Assembly: GCA_017886205.1 (NCBI GenBank)
Contig: JAFNEO010000028.1
Location: 26,476 to 90,475 of the forward strand
Origin: Candidatus Aminicenantota bacterium
Lineage (GTDB): Bacteria > Acidobacteriota > Aminicenantia > Aminicenantales > UBA8522
DNA: 64,000 nucleotides
Reading direction: 5' to 3'
A program made the translations under genes and the position numbers. Shown here piece by piece: positions 1 to 8,231 of this stretch (the stretch's first letter is position 1; each line of letters opens with the position of its first letter). The notes beneath the pieces are model-generated. The model was not told the origin of the DNA. It saw only the letters and a list, made by a program, of their open reading frames with translations, and ran no database searches.

Positions 1-86
1 ACCCTTCGCCTTTATCATAAAAAAACTGGCTCCCTGCTAAAAACGTATTGCGAAGGCTAAACCTTCTATGGTCGTTGCGACCATTC
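1..86 (+). repeat. Right end of a mosaic intergenic hairpin element (cut by the window edge)
   Basis: The first bases (CCCTTCGCCT) match the right end box of the elements near 33.8 and 50.0 kb. The following stretch, from about 28 on, resembles the module that follows the element copy at 38.1 kb: both carry GGCTCCC, AAAAACGT and GAAGGCTAA in order. Positions 68-84 form a perfect hairpin (ATGGTCG, loop TTG, CGACCAT). It lies just beyond the 3' end of the deacylase gene ending at 112, so it may also act in 3'-end formation; that is an inference. Confidence 0.6.
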
Positions 87-111
87 GGCTGTCTTTCTGG
101 GGAGAAAGGAA

Positions 112-1245
112 TCAAGTTGGGGGGTGAAGAAAAGCGCCGACGCCTTTTTTTTGAACTTCGGACGGAAGTGGCATGCCCTCGAATTCGACAGCCTTCTCGG
201 GCTCGAGCTCGGCCAGGCCTCCGAGCAGGGCTTTGAGCGCGGCCAGATGCCGGGCCACCCGGAGGGAGAGAGGGATGCCTTCCTCACCGTAGGGGACGAA
301 CAGCCAGCCCAGCCGGGAAGCCTTGGCGTAGAACTTGTCCTTCCCGTCGACGATTAGCGAAGACGAAGGCTTCCCCTTGAGACGGCCGTGGGAGGCATTG
401 GGAGTTTCGAGCAGGATGGCCTTGATCCCGGCATGATCGCCCCATTCCCGGTGGCTCAGCCCGCGGAGGTTGACGGGCGAGGCCTCCAACCGGATGTCGA
501 AGCCCTCGGCCTGGAGCTCCAGGAGCGCCAGGGCGGCCAGCTCGGAGCTGTTCTCGTGGAAAACGATGGCGTTGATGACCGGGTATTCGGGCGCGGATTC
601 ATGGAGGTCGATCCCGATATCGACCCGCTCCCGGCGGATGAGCTCCATGATGGCGAAGGCGATCCTTTCCGTGAGAAACCCATTGGCCCGACCCGGATAG
701 CAGCGGTTCAGGTTCCTGACTTCGTTGCCGGAGAGCTTCTGGCCGGCGGGGTTGATGTAGATAGCAGGATCAGGCCACTGGTCGACCGGGTTGGTCAAGC
801 GGGAGCCCAGTCGGAACAGCCGAGGCCCTGCCGGCGTGGGGACCTCGAACCGCTGCGGGTTCCCCTCCTGGGGGTCGCTGTGGGTGAAGCCGCTGGAGTT
901 GGCGCGGGGGACAATGATGACGTTGCCCCGCTTCCCCCGGATATTCTCGATAAGGAGGACAGCGGTCATCAGGCCGGCCGGCTCATTGGGATGGGTCCCG
1001 CCCAGGACCAGGAGGTTCCCGCCTTTTTCCATTCCTCGGAAAATGTACACTTCCGTATCTCCATGCGTGTTCTTGAGCGGAGGGAAATAATCGCTCAACT
1101 GGTGCGTGTCGGTCAGGCCGACGCTCGGAAAAACCGTCTCTGACCGATGCATGGTCCGGAAGCTTCGGCCGGAAAAGTAGCAGAGGATACCGGTCAGGAA
1201 GAGGAAGAAAGCAGCTGAGAGCGCAGGCGCCTTGATTCTGTTCAT
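112..1245 (-). CDS. Succinylglutamate desuccinylase/aspartoacylase (AstE/AspA, M14-like) family, membrane-anchored
   Basis: 377 residues. An N-terminal hydrophobic segment (about 6-26) suggests a membrane anchor or signal peptide, putting the enzyme outside the cytoplasm. The zinc site of the family is visible: GGTHPNEPAG with His85 and Glu88, an RNLNR stretch near 177-181, and DLHES with His215. A later LLETPN supplies the likely catalytic Glu. Family members hydrolyse N-acyl amino acids or related amides; the substrate here is unknown. It is the last gene of a minus-strand run (DUF6305 protein, TRAP-type permease, 48-residue protein), with only 3 nt to the gene upstream, so it is probably co-transcribed and may act on the transported compound. 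The start ATG at 1245 gives a normal signal-anchor. Confidence 0.85.
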   Translation of the reverse strand: MNRIKAPALSAAFFLFLTGILCYFSGRSFRTMHRSETVFPSVGLTDTHQLSDYFPPLKNTHGDTEVYIFRGMEKGGNLLVLGGTHPNEPAGLMTAVLLIENIRGKRGNVIIVPRANSSGFTHSDPQEGNPQRFEVPTPAGPRLFRLGSRLTNPVDQWPDPAIYINPAGQKLSGNEVRNLNRCYPGRANGFLTERIAFAIMELIRRERVDIGIDLHESAPEYPVINAIVFHENSSELAALALLELQAEGFDIRLEASPVNLRGLSHREWGDHAGIKAILLETPNASHGRLKGKPSSSLIVDGKDKFYAKASRLGWLFVPYGEEGIPLSLRVARHLAALKALLGGLAELEPEKAVEFEGMPLPSEVQKKGVGAFLHPPT

Positions 1246-1248
1246 GGG

Positions 1249-1395
1249 TTACTTGATCAGGAAGAGCCGGAGGAGAAAGAGGGTCAGGACGAGAGCGGCC
1301 CCGGCCTGGCTCCATGGCTTTTTCTGGCGGAAGAGATGCCAGAGAAGATGGAAGCTTAGATAAAGGACGATGAGATGATAGAAGATGCGTAACAT
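1249..1395 (-). CDS. 48-residue hydrophobic membrane microprotein
   Basis: A small open frame read directly from the sequence: starts MLRIFYHLIVLYLSFHLLWH and ends in LFLLRLFLIK. It has two hydrophobic stretches (about 4-20 and 32-47) separated by a basic turn (RQKKPW), as expected of a short two-helix membrane protein. It starts 5 nt after the TRAP-type permease stop (1401) and stops 3 nt before the deacylase start (1245), filling the gap between them almost exactly, which argues that it is translated. No clear Shine-Dalgarno is visible, so translational coupling is likely. I do not recognise the family. A role as an accessory subunit of the permease, which lacks an adjacent DctQ gene, is a guess. 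Confidence 0.6.
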   Translation of the reverse strand: MLRIFYHLIVLYLSFHLLWHLFRQKKPWSQAGAALVLTLFLLRLFLIK

Positions 1396-1400
1396 GGGCG

Positions 1401-2669
1401 TCACATCAACTTATCCAAAAACGGGGCCAGAAGCAACATCCCGATACCGGCGGCCAGTTGGAGGAGAGCCGGGACAAGGCAGTGGCGCAGGACCCGGAAG
1501 AAGTTGGGCTCGCCGACGACCTGGGCGGCGAACCGCGCCGAAATGGCGGCGGGCGGGACGAGGTCGCCCAGGCTGGCGACGGCCGACAGGGCTGAGGACG
1601 TGAGCAAAGCGTTCTTATTGATCAGCGCGAGCATGAAGGGGATGCCGAGGATCGAGGCCGAACCGAATGTAGAGACTCCGCCGAAGGCCGGCAGGCTCAC
1701 CGCGATCCCGAAGTAGAGCAGGAAGGAAGGGAGGGAAAGGATGGACATGACGATCCAGCCGCGGGCTCCTGTCATGGTCATGACCTGGATGAACATGCCC
1801 ACGCCGGCCAGGATGGAGAGCACGGGCAGGGATTCCGCGACCGCTTTCTGGGTGGCCTTGAGGAAGTTGACCGGCCGGCCGCAGAAAACCCCGACCAGAG
1901 CGGCGCAGAGGAAGACGGCCGGAATGCCGATATCGGGGACTCTGCCCGCGGTCACTCCGGGCGCGAGCATCAGGACAACCAGCGCGATGAAGGGAATGGC
2001 CAGGCGGAAGCGATAGGCCGGTCCGAGCGCGGGCGGCAGGATGGACATCATCTCCTCCCGGCCGATCACCCTCAGGTCTCTGTATCCGATCACGAGCGGG
2101 ACGATGACGGCGAGCGGGACGACGAGAACGAGCAGAGGCAGGGTGACGCCGACGTAGGGCATGTCCACTCCGCCCCCCATGATCATGATCAGGATGTTGA
2201 CGGGCGGGGCGATCATCCCCAGAATCCCGCCCATGACGATCAAGGCTCCTGTCTTGAGCCTCGGCAGCCCGAGCTTCATCATCACCGGCGCGATGAGCGG
2301 GCCGGAGCTGAGGATGGCGGCCGTCGACGACCCAGTCACCATCCCCGGGAACATCAGGATGAGCATGGCGGCCAGGAGAAGCAGGACCCGGCTCCGGTAG
2401 AATGTCCTCAAGAGCAGAGCGGTCACGGTGTCCAGGATGCCGGCGTCCTCCAGGACTTTGATGAAGATTGTGGCTGTCAGGATGATCAGGATGGTGTCGA
2501 AATATCCGAAAGCACCTTCGACGAGATGGCGGAGACTGGGTCCTTCTCCGGCGAAAAGGGCCCCGGCTAGGGCGGAGAGGGCGAGGGCGAGGCCGATAGG
2601 GACCTTAGCGGCCATGGCCAGCAGCACGAACACGGCCACCATGAAAACAAAGACCAGCCACTCAGGCAC
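1401..2669 (-). CDS. TRAP transporter large permease (DctM-type)
   Basis: 422 residues, almost entirely hydrophobic, about 11-12 membrane segments. It has the family hallmarks of the DctM large subunit: N-terminal KVPIGLALALSAL, a GMVTGSSTAAILSSGPLI re-entrant loop near 108-125, and GILGMIAPPVNILI near 148-161. Such permeases drive solute uptake with a sodium or proton gradient, normally with a periplasmic DctP binding protein and a small DctQ membrane subunit. Neither is next to it. Instead it follows the exported DUF6305 protein by 6 nt and precedes the 48-residue membrane protein by 5 nt. The substrate cannot be read from sequence; the neighbouring deacylase suggests an acylated amino acid or similar carboxylate. 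Confidence 0.88.
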   Translation of the reverse strand: MPEWLVFVFMVAVFVLLAMAAKVPIGLALALSALAGALFAGEGPSLRHLVEGAFGYFDTILIILTATIFIKVLEDAGILDTVTALLLRTFYRSRVLLLLAAMLILMFPGMVTGSSTAAILSSGPLIAPVMMKLGLPRLKTGALIVMGGILGMIAPPVNILIMIMGGGVDMPYVGVTLPLLVLVVPLAVIVPLVIGYRDLRVIGREEMMSILPPALGPAYRFRLAIPFIALVVLMLAPGVTAGRVPDIGIPAVFLCAALVGVFCGRPVNFLKATQKAVAESLPVLSILAGVGMFIQVMTMTGARGWIVMSILSLPSFLLYFGIAVSLPAFGGVSTFGSASILGIPFMLALINKNALLTSSALSAVASLGDLVPPAAISARFAAQVVGEPNFFRVLRHCLVPALLQLAAGIGMLLLAPFLDKLM

Positions 2670-2675
2670 GGATTT

Positions 2676-3239
2676 TCACTTGAAGGCTTTTTGTAATGGG
2701 ATCTGCACGTCGGCCGTTTTTTCGACTTCGACCAGGGGGATGTTCCTGGGCTGACAAAGTTTGGTGAAAAAGCCGTCGCCGTTGCCGGACTTGACCACTA
2801 TGACCATCTTAGCAAGTAGGAGGACTTCCGCGATCAGGTCGTCTGTCTGCGGGCCGCGCCGGGTTTCTCCTCCCAGATGCAGGCAGAGCAGGGGAACCTG
2901 GGCTTTTTGGGCGGCGGTGATGAGCGCCATGACCCTCTCTCTTTCCTTGTCCATGTCGAGACCTGCGGCGCCGAGCCCTTTGAGGCTGGCCCCGAGGACG
3001 AGGACGAGAGTTTTCATGTTCTCGAGGTCCGCGGCTGTGGCCTGCTTGGAGAGGGTGTAGTTGAGCCCGGCTCGCTTGGCCAGGACCGCGACGATCTGGA
3101 CCTCGGCGTTCTGTCCGGCCGAAGTGATGAGCAGCGGCTGCTCGAAGATTCCAGCGGTTTCCTGCCCGCGGGCCGGGATCGTCAAAAGCGCCCAAGAGAA
3201 CCCGATTAGAATAGCGGAGACCATACATTTTTTCTTCAT
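2676..3239 (-). CDS. Exported DUF6305-like protein
   Basis: 187 residues with a clear signal peptide (MKKKCMVSAILIGFSWALLTIPARGQ, cleavage near 26). The mature part alternates short strands and helices (QPLLITSAGQNAEVQIVAVL, LENMKTLVLVLGASLKGLGA, VPLLCLHLGGE) and looks like an alpha/beta fold in which a first half ending near 95 is followed by a second sheet. I match it to DUF6305, a family I recall beside TRAP-type large permeases; this is from memory, not a search. It is the first gene of the permease/deacylase run and may take the place of the missing DctP binding protein. An AAAGGA-type ribosome site precedes the ATG. Function is unproven. Confidence 0.7.
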   Translation of the reverse strand: MKKKCMVSAILIGFSWALLTIPARGQETAGIFEQPLLITSAGQNAEVQIVAVLAKRAGLNYTLSKQATAADLENMKTLVLVLGASLKGLGAAGLDMDKERERVMALITAAQKAQVPLLCLHLGGETRRGPQTDDLIAEVLLLAKMVIVVKSGNGDGFFTKLCQPRNIPLVEVEKTADVQIPLQKAFK

Positions 3240-3262
3240 TCGTTTTTTCCTTTGTTATCCGG

Positions 3263-3415
3263 GGCGAAGGATGTGGGTGAGGAAGTCCGTGGACGACTGA
3301 GCGGGCGTCGCGAGGAGCGAAGCGACGTGGCGATCCCGAGGGATTGCTTCGCTTCGCTCGCAATGACAATTTCCTCGCTGGGGAAACGAGCGTGCTGACG
3401 AACCCATATCTGGCC
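3263..3415 (-). repeat. Mosaic intergenic hairpin element, class A (with nested GCGAAGCGAAGC palindrome)
   Basis: Read on the minus strand it runs from GGGCCAGATATGGGTTCGTCAG to CCCACATCCTTCGCC. It contains GTTTCC, loop CCAGCGA, GGAAAT, then the widespread palindrome with TTGCGAGCGAAGCGAAGC and TCGCTTCGCTCCTCGCGA, then CCGCTCAGTCGTCCACGGAC. The same order occurs at 14.45 and 49.9 kb. It fills the gap between the 3' end of ggt (3420) and the 5' end of the DUF6305 gene (3239). Confidence 0.85.
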
Positions 3416-3419
3416 CTTC

Positions 3420-5159
3420 TCAGTATCCGGCTCCGACGCCGTCGCGACGGGAGTCGGCGCCGCCGTGGATGATCTTCTTATCCCTCAGGACCATGATTCC
3501 CTGAGCGCCGCCGAAATACTTGTCATAGGCCTCGCGGACTTCGACCTCCTGGCCCATCGCTCGAAGAGCGCTGATGACCTCCTCCGGAAACCTGGCTTCG
3601 ACCGCGATCGGCCCGGGCTTTCCCCCGCTCGAAAAAGAGAAGAAGCGCGGCGCCTCGATGGCCTCGTCGAGTCCCATTCCGAACTCGGTTACGTTGAGGA
3701 CGATCTGGGTGAGGGAGGAGAAGATGCGCGTGCCGCCCGGTGACCCTAAAGCCAGGAAGGGCCTTCCGCTTCTGAACAGGATGAGCGGGCCCATCGAACT
3801 CACGGGGCGATGTCCCGGGCCCGGCGCATTGATCGACTGCTCGTCGGACGCGAAATCATCCATGTGGTCGTTGAGGAGGAAGCCGGTCCCCTCGGGCACA
3901 ATCCCAGTCCCGAAGAAATCATTGATCGACTGGGTCAGGGCGACGATGTTCCCGTCCCCGTCAAGGACGCAGAGATGCGTGGTGTTGGCCGCATCTTTTT
4001 CTTCCTGCTTGCACTCCGCATAGGGGTAGCTCTCGAGGGGGCAGTCGTCGCGGAGGCGGGAGGCGACTGCCGCCGCATAGTCCTTGGAGATGAGCCAATG
4101 GACGGGGACTGAGACAAAACCCGGATCTCCGAGGTAGCGCTCCCGGTCGGCAAAGATGAAGCGCAGGGCTTCGCTCATGTGATGGACATAAGGAACGGAG
4201 TTCTGGCCCCACGTCCGGACCGGCCAGCGCTCGATGATATTCAGGAACTGGATGAGATGAAGGCCCCCCGAGGCAGGCGGCGGCGCGGTCAATATCGTGA
4301 CATCCTTGTATTTCCCTTGAAGCGGTTCAAGCTCGAGGGCCTTATAAGAAGCCAGGTCCTCTGCTGTCATGATCCCGCCCTTGGCTTGGACCGCGGCGAC
4401 GAGCTTGCGGCCGATCTCGCCCTGATAGAACTCCTTCACCCCGCTGGCGGCGACCAGCCGAAGCGTCCGGGCGAGGTCGGGATTTCGAAACCGCTCTCCC
4501 GCTTCGTAGGGGAGTCCTTCGTTCAGGTAGCAGCTTCCCTCGGGTACGTTCTTGACCAGCCGCTCATACTCGTCCTTGTTGATGCTGCTGAAAGTGGGGC
4601 TCACGGCGAAACCATGTTCGGCGATGGCGATGGCGCCGGTCAGCGCCTCGGCCATGGTGCGCGTCCCGTACTTGCGCAGAGCGAGATCCCAGCCGGCCAG
4701 GGCCCCTGGCACCGCAACGGCCAGCCCGCTGGACGTGCGCCATTCCTTTTCTTCTTCGCCCCTGTCTTTGAACATGCGGGGCGAAGCGAGCTGCGGCGCC
4801 TTCTCCCGGAAATTGATCACGGTGGTCCGCTTTTCCCGGGCGAGATGGATGATCATGAATCCGCCGCCCCCGATCCCCGAGGCGAACGGCTCGGCCGCGT
4901 TCAAAGCCGCGGCAGTGGCGATGGCGCCATCGACCGCGTTGCCTCCTCTACGGAGCATCTCCAGCCCGGCCTCGACAGCCAGGGGATGCGCGGCCACAAC
5001 CATAGCCCGGCGGCCGACGTAATTGTATGGCGCATGGCGGTCGTCGGGGGGAGGCTGGGTGATTTTCCTCGGCTGTCGACAGCTCAGCGGGAGCAGCGAG
5101 GCGGCGCAGAGTGCCAGACCGACGAGCCCGGTCGCCCTATGGTTTTGGTGCCTGCTCAA
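3420..5159 (-). CDS. ggt: Gamma-glutamyltransferase (lipoprotein form)
   Basis: About 579 residues when started at the TTG at 5159, which has GGAGG nine bases upstream and gives a compact lipoprotein signal (LVGLALCAASLLPLSC, lipobox Cys near residue 27). The frame stays open up to an ATG at 5213. Family marks: GGNAVDGAIATAAALN near 72-87, GGGGFMIIH near 97, and the autoprocessing site NTTHL with the nucleophile Thr near 393, which separates large and small subunits; GHRPVSSMGP lies downstream. The enzyme cleaves or transfers gamma-glutamyl groups (glutathione, gamma-glutamyl peptides) in the periplasm. The gene overlaps the 3' end of scpB by 23 nt, so it is at the end of the scpAB run. Confidence 0.9.
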   Translation of the reverse strand: MSRHQNHRATGLVGLALCAASLLPLSCRQPRKITQPPPDDRHAPYNYVGRRAMVVAAHPLAVEAGLEMLRRGGNAVDGAIATAAALNAAEPFASGIGGGGFMIIHLAREKRTTVINFREKAPQLASPRMFKDRGEEEKEWRTSSGLAVAVPGALAGWDLALRKYGTRTMAEALTGAIAIAEHGFAVSPTFSSINKDEYERLVKNVPEGSCYLNEGLPYEAGERFRNPDLARTLRLVAASGVKEFYQGEIGRKLVAAVQAKGGIMTAEDLASYKALELEPLQGKYKDVTILTAPPPASGGLHLIQFLNIIERWPVRTWGQNSVPYVHHMSEALRFIFADRERYLGDPGFVSVPVHWLISKDYAAAVASRLRDDCPLESYPYAECKQEEKDAANTTHLCVLDGDGNIVALTQSINDFFGTGIVPEGTGFLLNDHMDDFASDEQSINAPGPGHRPVSSMGPLILFRSGRPFLALGSPGGTRIFSSLTQIVLNVTEFGMGLDEAIEAPRFFSFSSGGKPGPIAVEARFPEEVISALRAMGQEVEVREAYDKYFGGAQGIMVLRDKKIIHGGADSRRDGVGAGY

Positions 5160-5697
5160 CCGTCTTGTCCTCCCCGAGGATCTTGGCGATCTCCTCCTCG
5201 GTCGGCAGTTCATCCAGACTGTTCAGCCCGAAGTAGGCGAGGAATCGTTCGGTCGTCCGGTAGATCAGGGGATTGCCCGGGCTCTTTTTCCGTCCCGTGA
5301 TCTTGACCAGTTTCTTTTCGAGCAGAGTCTTGATTGTGTACGAGGAGTCGACATTGCGCAGGGCCGAGATCTCGGACAGGGTGATCGGCTGATGGTAGGC
5401 AACGATGGACAGTGTCTCCAAGGAGGCGGAGGACAGCTTGCTCTTGCGGTCGATTTTGAGAAACCGCCTCACCCAGGGATCGAATTCGGGCCGGGTGGTG
5501 AAGACGTAGCCCCCGCCGCTCTGGATGATGGTAATGCCACGTTCGGCGGAAACGGTGCTCTGGAGGAGTTCCTGGAGGGCCTGCTCGACCTCGGCCGGAG
5601 GATGGTCGCTCAGCGTCTCCTTGATTTTTTCGAGTGGAAGCGGCTCCAGGGAGACGAAAATCAGGGATTCGATGATGTCTTTCAGACCGGGTGCCAT
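5137..5697 (-). CDS. scpB: Segregation and condensation protein B
   Basis: 186 residues, the usual size. It shows the paired winged-helix pattern of ScpB: LKDIIESLIFVSLEPLPLEKI at the N-terminus, TTRPEFDPWVRRFL, SSASLETLSIVAYHQPITLSEISALRNVDSS (the most conserved block, about 85-115), then LLEKKLVKITGRKKSPGNPLIYRTTERFLAYFGL. ScpB dimers bind ScpA and the SMC ATPase to organise and segregate the chromosome. The ATG is 2 nt after the scpA stop, so the two are translationally coupled. The last 23 nt overlap the start region of ggt. Confidence 0.95.
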   Translation of the reverse strand: MAPGLKDIIESLIFVSLEPLPLEKIKETLSDHPPAEVEQALQELLQSTVSAERGITIIQSGGGYVFTTRPEFDPWVRRFLKIDRKSKLSSASLETLSIVAYHQPITLSEISALRNVDSSYTIKTLLEKKLVKITGRKKSPGNPLIYRTTERFLAYFGLNSLDELPTEEEIAKILGEDKTVEQAPKP

Positions 5698-5699
5698 CG

Positions 5700-6431
5700 T
5701 CACTGCCTCGCTTTGGATTCTCGGCGCAACCAGACCTTGATGGTCTGGAACAGCCGCTCCTGGACGGCCATCACCAGCCGGGCTTTGATGAGTTCGAGCA
5801 GGCTGAAGAAGGAGACGATCGCCTCCTCCAGGTTCTCCTGCCGGTTGAAATACTCCAGGAAATCGAGGACGCTCTCTTTTTCCAGCGTCGCGATGATCTC
5901 TTTCATTTTTTCTTCGAGCGAGTAGTTCTTGCCGCGGACGACCCGGAAATTCTCCGCTTCTTTCCGTTTCATCAGGACGAAGAACGTCTCGGCTAGATCG
6001 AAGAGAGAGACCTCGACCAGGTCGACCTCCCCGAGCTCGGGAAGAGGGGGAAGCACTTCGCGCGTCCACAGAGACAACTGCTCTTCCTCCCGCTCCTTGA
6101 GGATGGAGCAGGCGGCCTTGATCTTCTGGAACTCCACGAGTTGGTCCACCAGAAAACGGCGGGGGTCTTCGCCCTCAGTCAGGGGCTGCTCGCGGGGCAG
6201 GAGCAGCTGCGATTTGATGTGGATGAGCAGCGCTGCCATGAGCACGAACTCCGCTTCCCGGTCGAGGTTAATCTGTTCCTCGCGGCCGAGATAGTCTAGG
6301 TACTCCCTGGTGATGACGGCGATCGGGATGTTGTGGATGTCGATCCTTTTTTTCCTGATCAGGAACAGGAGGAGGTCGAGAGGGCCTTCGAAGACCTCCA
6401 GCCGGACTTGGTAACTTTCCGAGGTCTCCAT
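5700..6431 (-). CDS. scpA: Segregation and condensation protein A
   Basis: 243 residues from the ATG at 6431. The frame stays open into the trpS gene, but the conserved domain starts right after this ATG with YQVRLEVFEGPLDLLLFLIRKKRIDIHNIPI, the kleisin N-terminal domain that contacts the SMC neck. AEFVLMAALLIHIKSQLLLP follows. The C-terminal winged helix includes SVLDFLEYFNRQENLEEAIVSFFSLLELIKARLV. Product: kleisin of the SMC-ScpAB condensin. It sits 25 nt after trpS and directly before scpB. The order M50 peptidase, trpS, scpA, scpB is a recurring bacterial arrangement. Confidence 0.94.
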   Translation of the reverse strand: METSESYQVRLEVFEGPLDLLLFLIRKKRIDIHNIPIAVITREYLDYLGREEQINLDREAEFVLMAALLIHIKSQLLLPREQPLTEGEDPRRFLVDQLVEFQKIKAACSILKEREEEQLSLWTREVLPPLPELGEVDLVEVSLFDLAETFFVLMKRKEAENFRVVRGKNYSLEEKMKEIIATLEKESVLDFLEYFNRQENLEEAIVSFFSLLELIKARLVMAVQERLFQTIKVWLRRESKARQ

Positions 6432-6456
6432 TTCCGTCAGCGGGACATCATTCCTT

Positions 6457-7449
6457 TCAAGTGCCAATGGCGGCTCTGACGGCTTCCATGGTTTTTTGAG
6501 CGGCCTTCTGGGCTCGGGCGTTCCCCTGTTCGAGAATCCCCCAGACGAGGTCCGGGTCGCCTTCGAGCGCTGTCCTTTTCTTCCGGTAGGGCTCAAAGAG
6601 CTTGATCAGGCTTTCGATGACCACCTTTTTGCATTCCAGGCAACCAATGCCGGCCGTCCGGCAGGCCTTGGCCAGCTCCTCCCGGCGCTCATTATCGACG
6701 AAGGCGTGGTGCAGCGTGAAGGCCGGGCAGTCATTCGGTTCACCGGGGTCGGAACGGCGTTTGCGCCGGGTATCGGTCATCATCGGCGCGATCTTGGCCC
6801 GGATGACCTCGGGAGGGTCCTTGAGGTAGATGGCATTGCCGAATGATTTGCTCATCTTCCGGCCGTCCGTCCCGGCCAGCCGCGGCGTCTCGGTCAACAT
6901 GATCTGCGGCTCGGGAAAGACTTCGCCGAAGAGGCGATTGAAGCGGCGGGTGATCTCCCGGGCGAGCTCGAGATGAGCGGCCTGGTCCTCGCCCACGGGG
7001 ACGATATCGGCCTTGTAGAGGATGATGTCGGCCGTCTGCAGGACCGGATAGCCGAGATAGCCATAGGTGTTGATGTCCTTGTCCGCCAGTTCTTTCTGCA
7101 TGTCCTTAAAGGTAGGCACGCGTTCCACCCAGGGAAGGGGAGTGATCATTGAGAGCAGCAGATGGAGTTCGGCGTGCTCCTTGACATCAGACTGAACGAA
7201 GAGCACGCATTTTTGCGGGTCCAGGCCGATACTGAGCAAGTCGATGGCCATCTCCAGAGTGTACTCCTTGATGATCTTCGAGTTCTGGTACTCCGAGCTC
7301 AAGGCGTGCCAGGTGACGATCGAGTAGAAGCACTTGTATTTGTCCTGGAGGAGGAGCCAGTTGCGCATGGCGCCGGCGTAGTTGCCCAGGTGGGCGGGGC
7401 CGGTGGGCCGGATGCCGCTGAAGACGGTCTTCCTTTTCTGTTCGCTCAT
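6457..7449 (-). CDS. trpS: Tryptophanyl-tRNA synthetase
   Basis: 330 residues, normal length for bacterial TrpS. Class I signatures are present: PTGPAHLGNY (15-24) as the HIGH motif and GRKMSKSFGN as the KMSKS loop. The domain between them carries LVQSDVKEHAELHLLLSMITPLPWVERVPTFKD and GYLGYPVLQTADIILYKADIVPVGEDQ, typical of TrpS recognition of Trp. A small Cys group (CRTAGIGCLECKK, about 270-283) lies in the C-terminal helical part and could bind a metal. Cytoplasmic housekeeping enzyme that charges tRNA-Trp. The ATG is 4 nt after the M50 gene stop, in an apparent operon with scpAB. Confidence 0.97.
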   Translation of the reverse strand: MSEQKRKTVFSGIRPTGPAHLGNYAGAMRNWLLLQDKYKCFYSIVTWHALSSEYQNSKIIKEYTLEMAIDLLSIGLDPQKCVLFVQSDVKEHAELHLLLSMITPLPWVERVPTFKDMQKELADKDINTYGYLGYPVLQTADIILYKADIVPVGEDQAAHLELAREITRRFNRLFGEVFPEPQIMLTETPRLAGTDGRKMSKSFGNAIYLKDPPEVIRAKIAPMMTDTRRKRRSDPGEPNDCPAFTLHHAFVDNERREELAKACRTAGIGCLECKKVVIESLIKLFEPYRKKRTALEGDPDLVWGILEQGNARAQKAAQKTMEAVRAAIGT

Positions 7450-7453
7450 ATTC

Positions 7454-8134
7454 TCAGAGAAAAATAAGGGTATAGATGATGATCTCGATGGGTCGGATGA
7501 TGATACTCAGAACCCCCATATAGATCAGGCCCAGGACGATGAGGAATCCGTAGGGCCGCAGCCGGTCATACTTTTGGGCGGCCCCTTCAGAGAGGAGCCC
7601 CATCAGGACCCCGCTTCCGTCGAGAGGCGGCACAGGGATGAGGTTGAAGACAACGAGGTAAGTGTTCACCAAAACGCCGTAGAAGAGGATGATGGCCAAG
7701 CCCTCCAGGGGATGGAAGCCGCGCGTCAGTCCGCCCCGGCCCACCAGGAAGTTCTTGAGGAAGACGGAGGCACCCGGGCTGGTCAGTTTGATCAGGATGA
7801 TGGCCAGCAGAGAGAAAACGGCGGCCAGGATGTTCGCCATCGGCCCGGCAGCCGAGATCCAGAGGTTGTCCCGCCGCGGGTTTCTCAGGTTGAAGGGATT
7901 GACCGGAACGGGCTTGGCCCAGCCGAAGGGGGGGGCCTTCATTATGACGAGAAGCAGGGGCAGAAGGACCGTCCCGAAGGGGTCGATGTGGGCAATCGGG
8001 TTGAGGGTCACCCGGCCCATGCTCCGGGCGGTGTCGTCCCCGAACTTCGAGGCCGCCCAGCCATGCGCGGCCTCATGAATGGTGATGGCGAAGAGGAGGA
8101 CGAACAGGCTGATGACGAGCGTTATGATGTTCAT
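7454..8134 (-). CDS. Site-2 protease family (M50) membrane metalloprotease
   Basis: 226 residues, four to six membrane spans. The zinc-binding HEAAH motif is at 20-24 in the first helix (LLFAITIHEAAHGWAASKFGD). The second motif, NLIPVPPLDGSGVL, supplies the third ligand Asp. This is the short YwhC/Rip-like branch without a PDZ domain. Such enzymes cut within the membrane; the natural target is unknown. It is the first gene of the trpS-scpA-scpB run. Upstream (8135-8231) there is a TATAAA-like box about 20 nt before the ATG but no clear Shine-Dalgarno sequence. Confidence 0.9.
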   Translation of the reverse strand: MNIITLVISLFVLLFAITIHEAAHGWAASKFGDDTARSMGRVTLNPIAHIDPFGTVLLPLLLVIMKAPPFGWAKPVPVNPFNLRNPRRDNLWISAAGPMANILAAVFSLLAIILIKLTSPGASVFLKNFLVGRGGLTRGFHPLEGLAIILFYGVLVNTYLVVFNLIPVPPLDGSGVLMGLLSEGAAQKYDRLRPYGFLIVLGLIYMGVLSIIIRPIEIIIYTLIFL

Positions 8135-8231
8135 TTCAAATCAGACGTATTTATAGCATATCGGGCGCCCAAAAAAAAGGGACAGTCAGCGGCGGGGACC
8201 GACCCCCGATAGATTATCGACGAGGCGAAAG

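Noticed and set aside
983-1315. 110-codon minus-strand frame upstream of the deacylase
   Set aside because: It overlaps both the deacylase and the 48-residue frame in another phase and is Pro/Arg-rich without motifs.
3263-3369. Protein-coding reading of the class A repeat (SLRAKRSNPS-like peptide)
   Set aside because: This peptide comes from the widespread GCGAAGCGAAGC palindrome and has no gene-like context; the frame continues through the DUF6305 gene in the wrong frame.
5098-5213. ATG at 5213 as the ggt start
   Set aside because: It would add an Arg-rich extension before the lipoprotein signal and extend the overlap with scpB; the TTG at 5159 with an upstream GGAGG fits better, though this is not proven.
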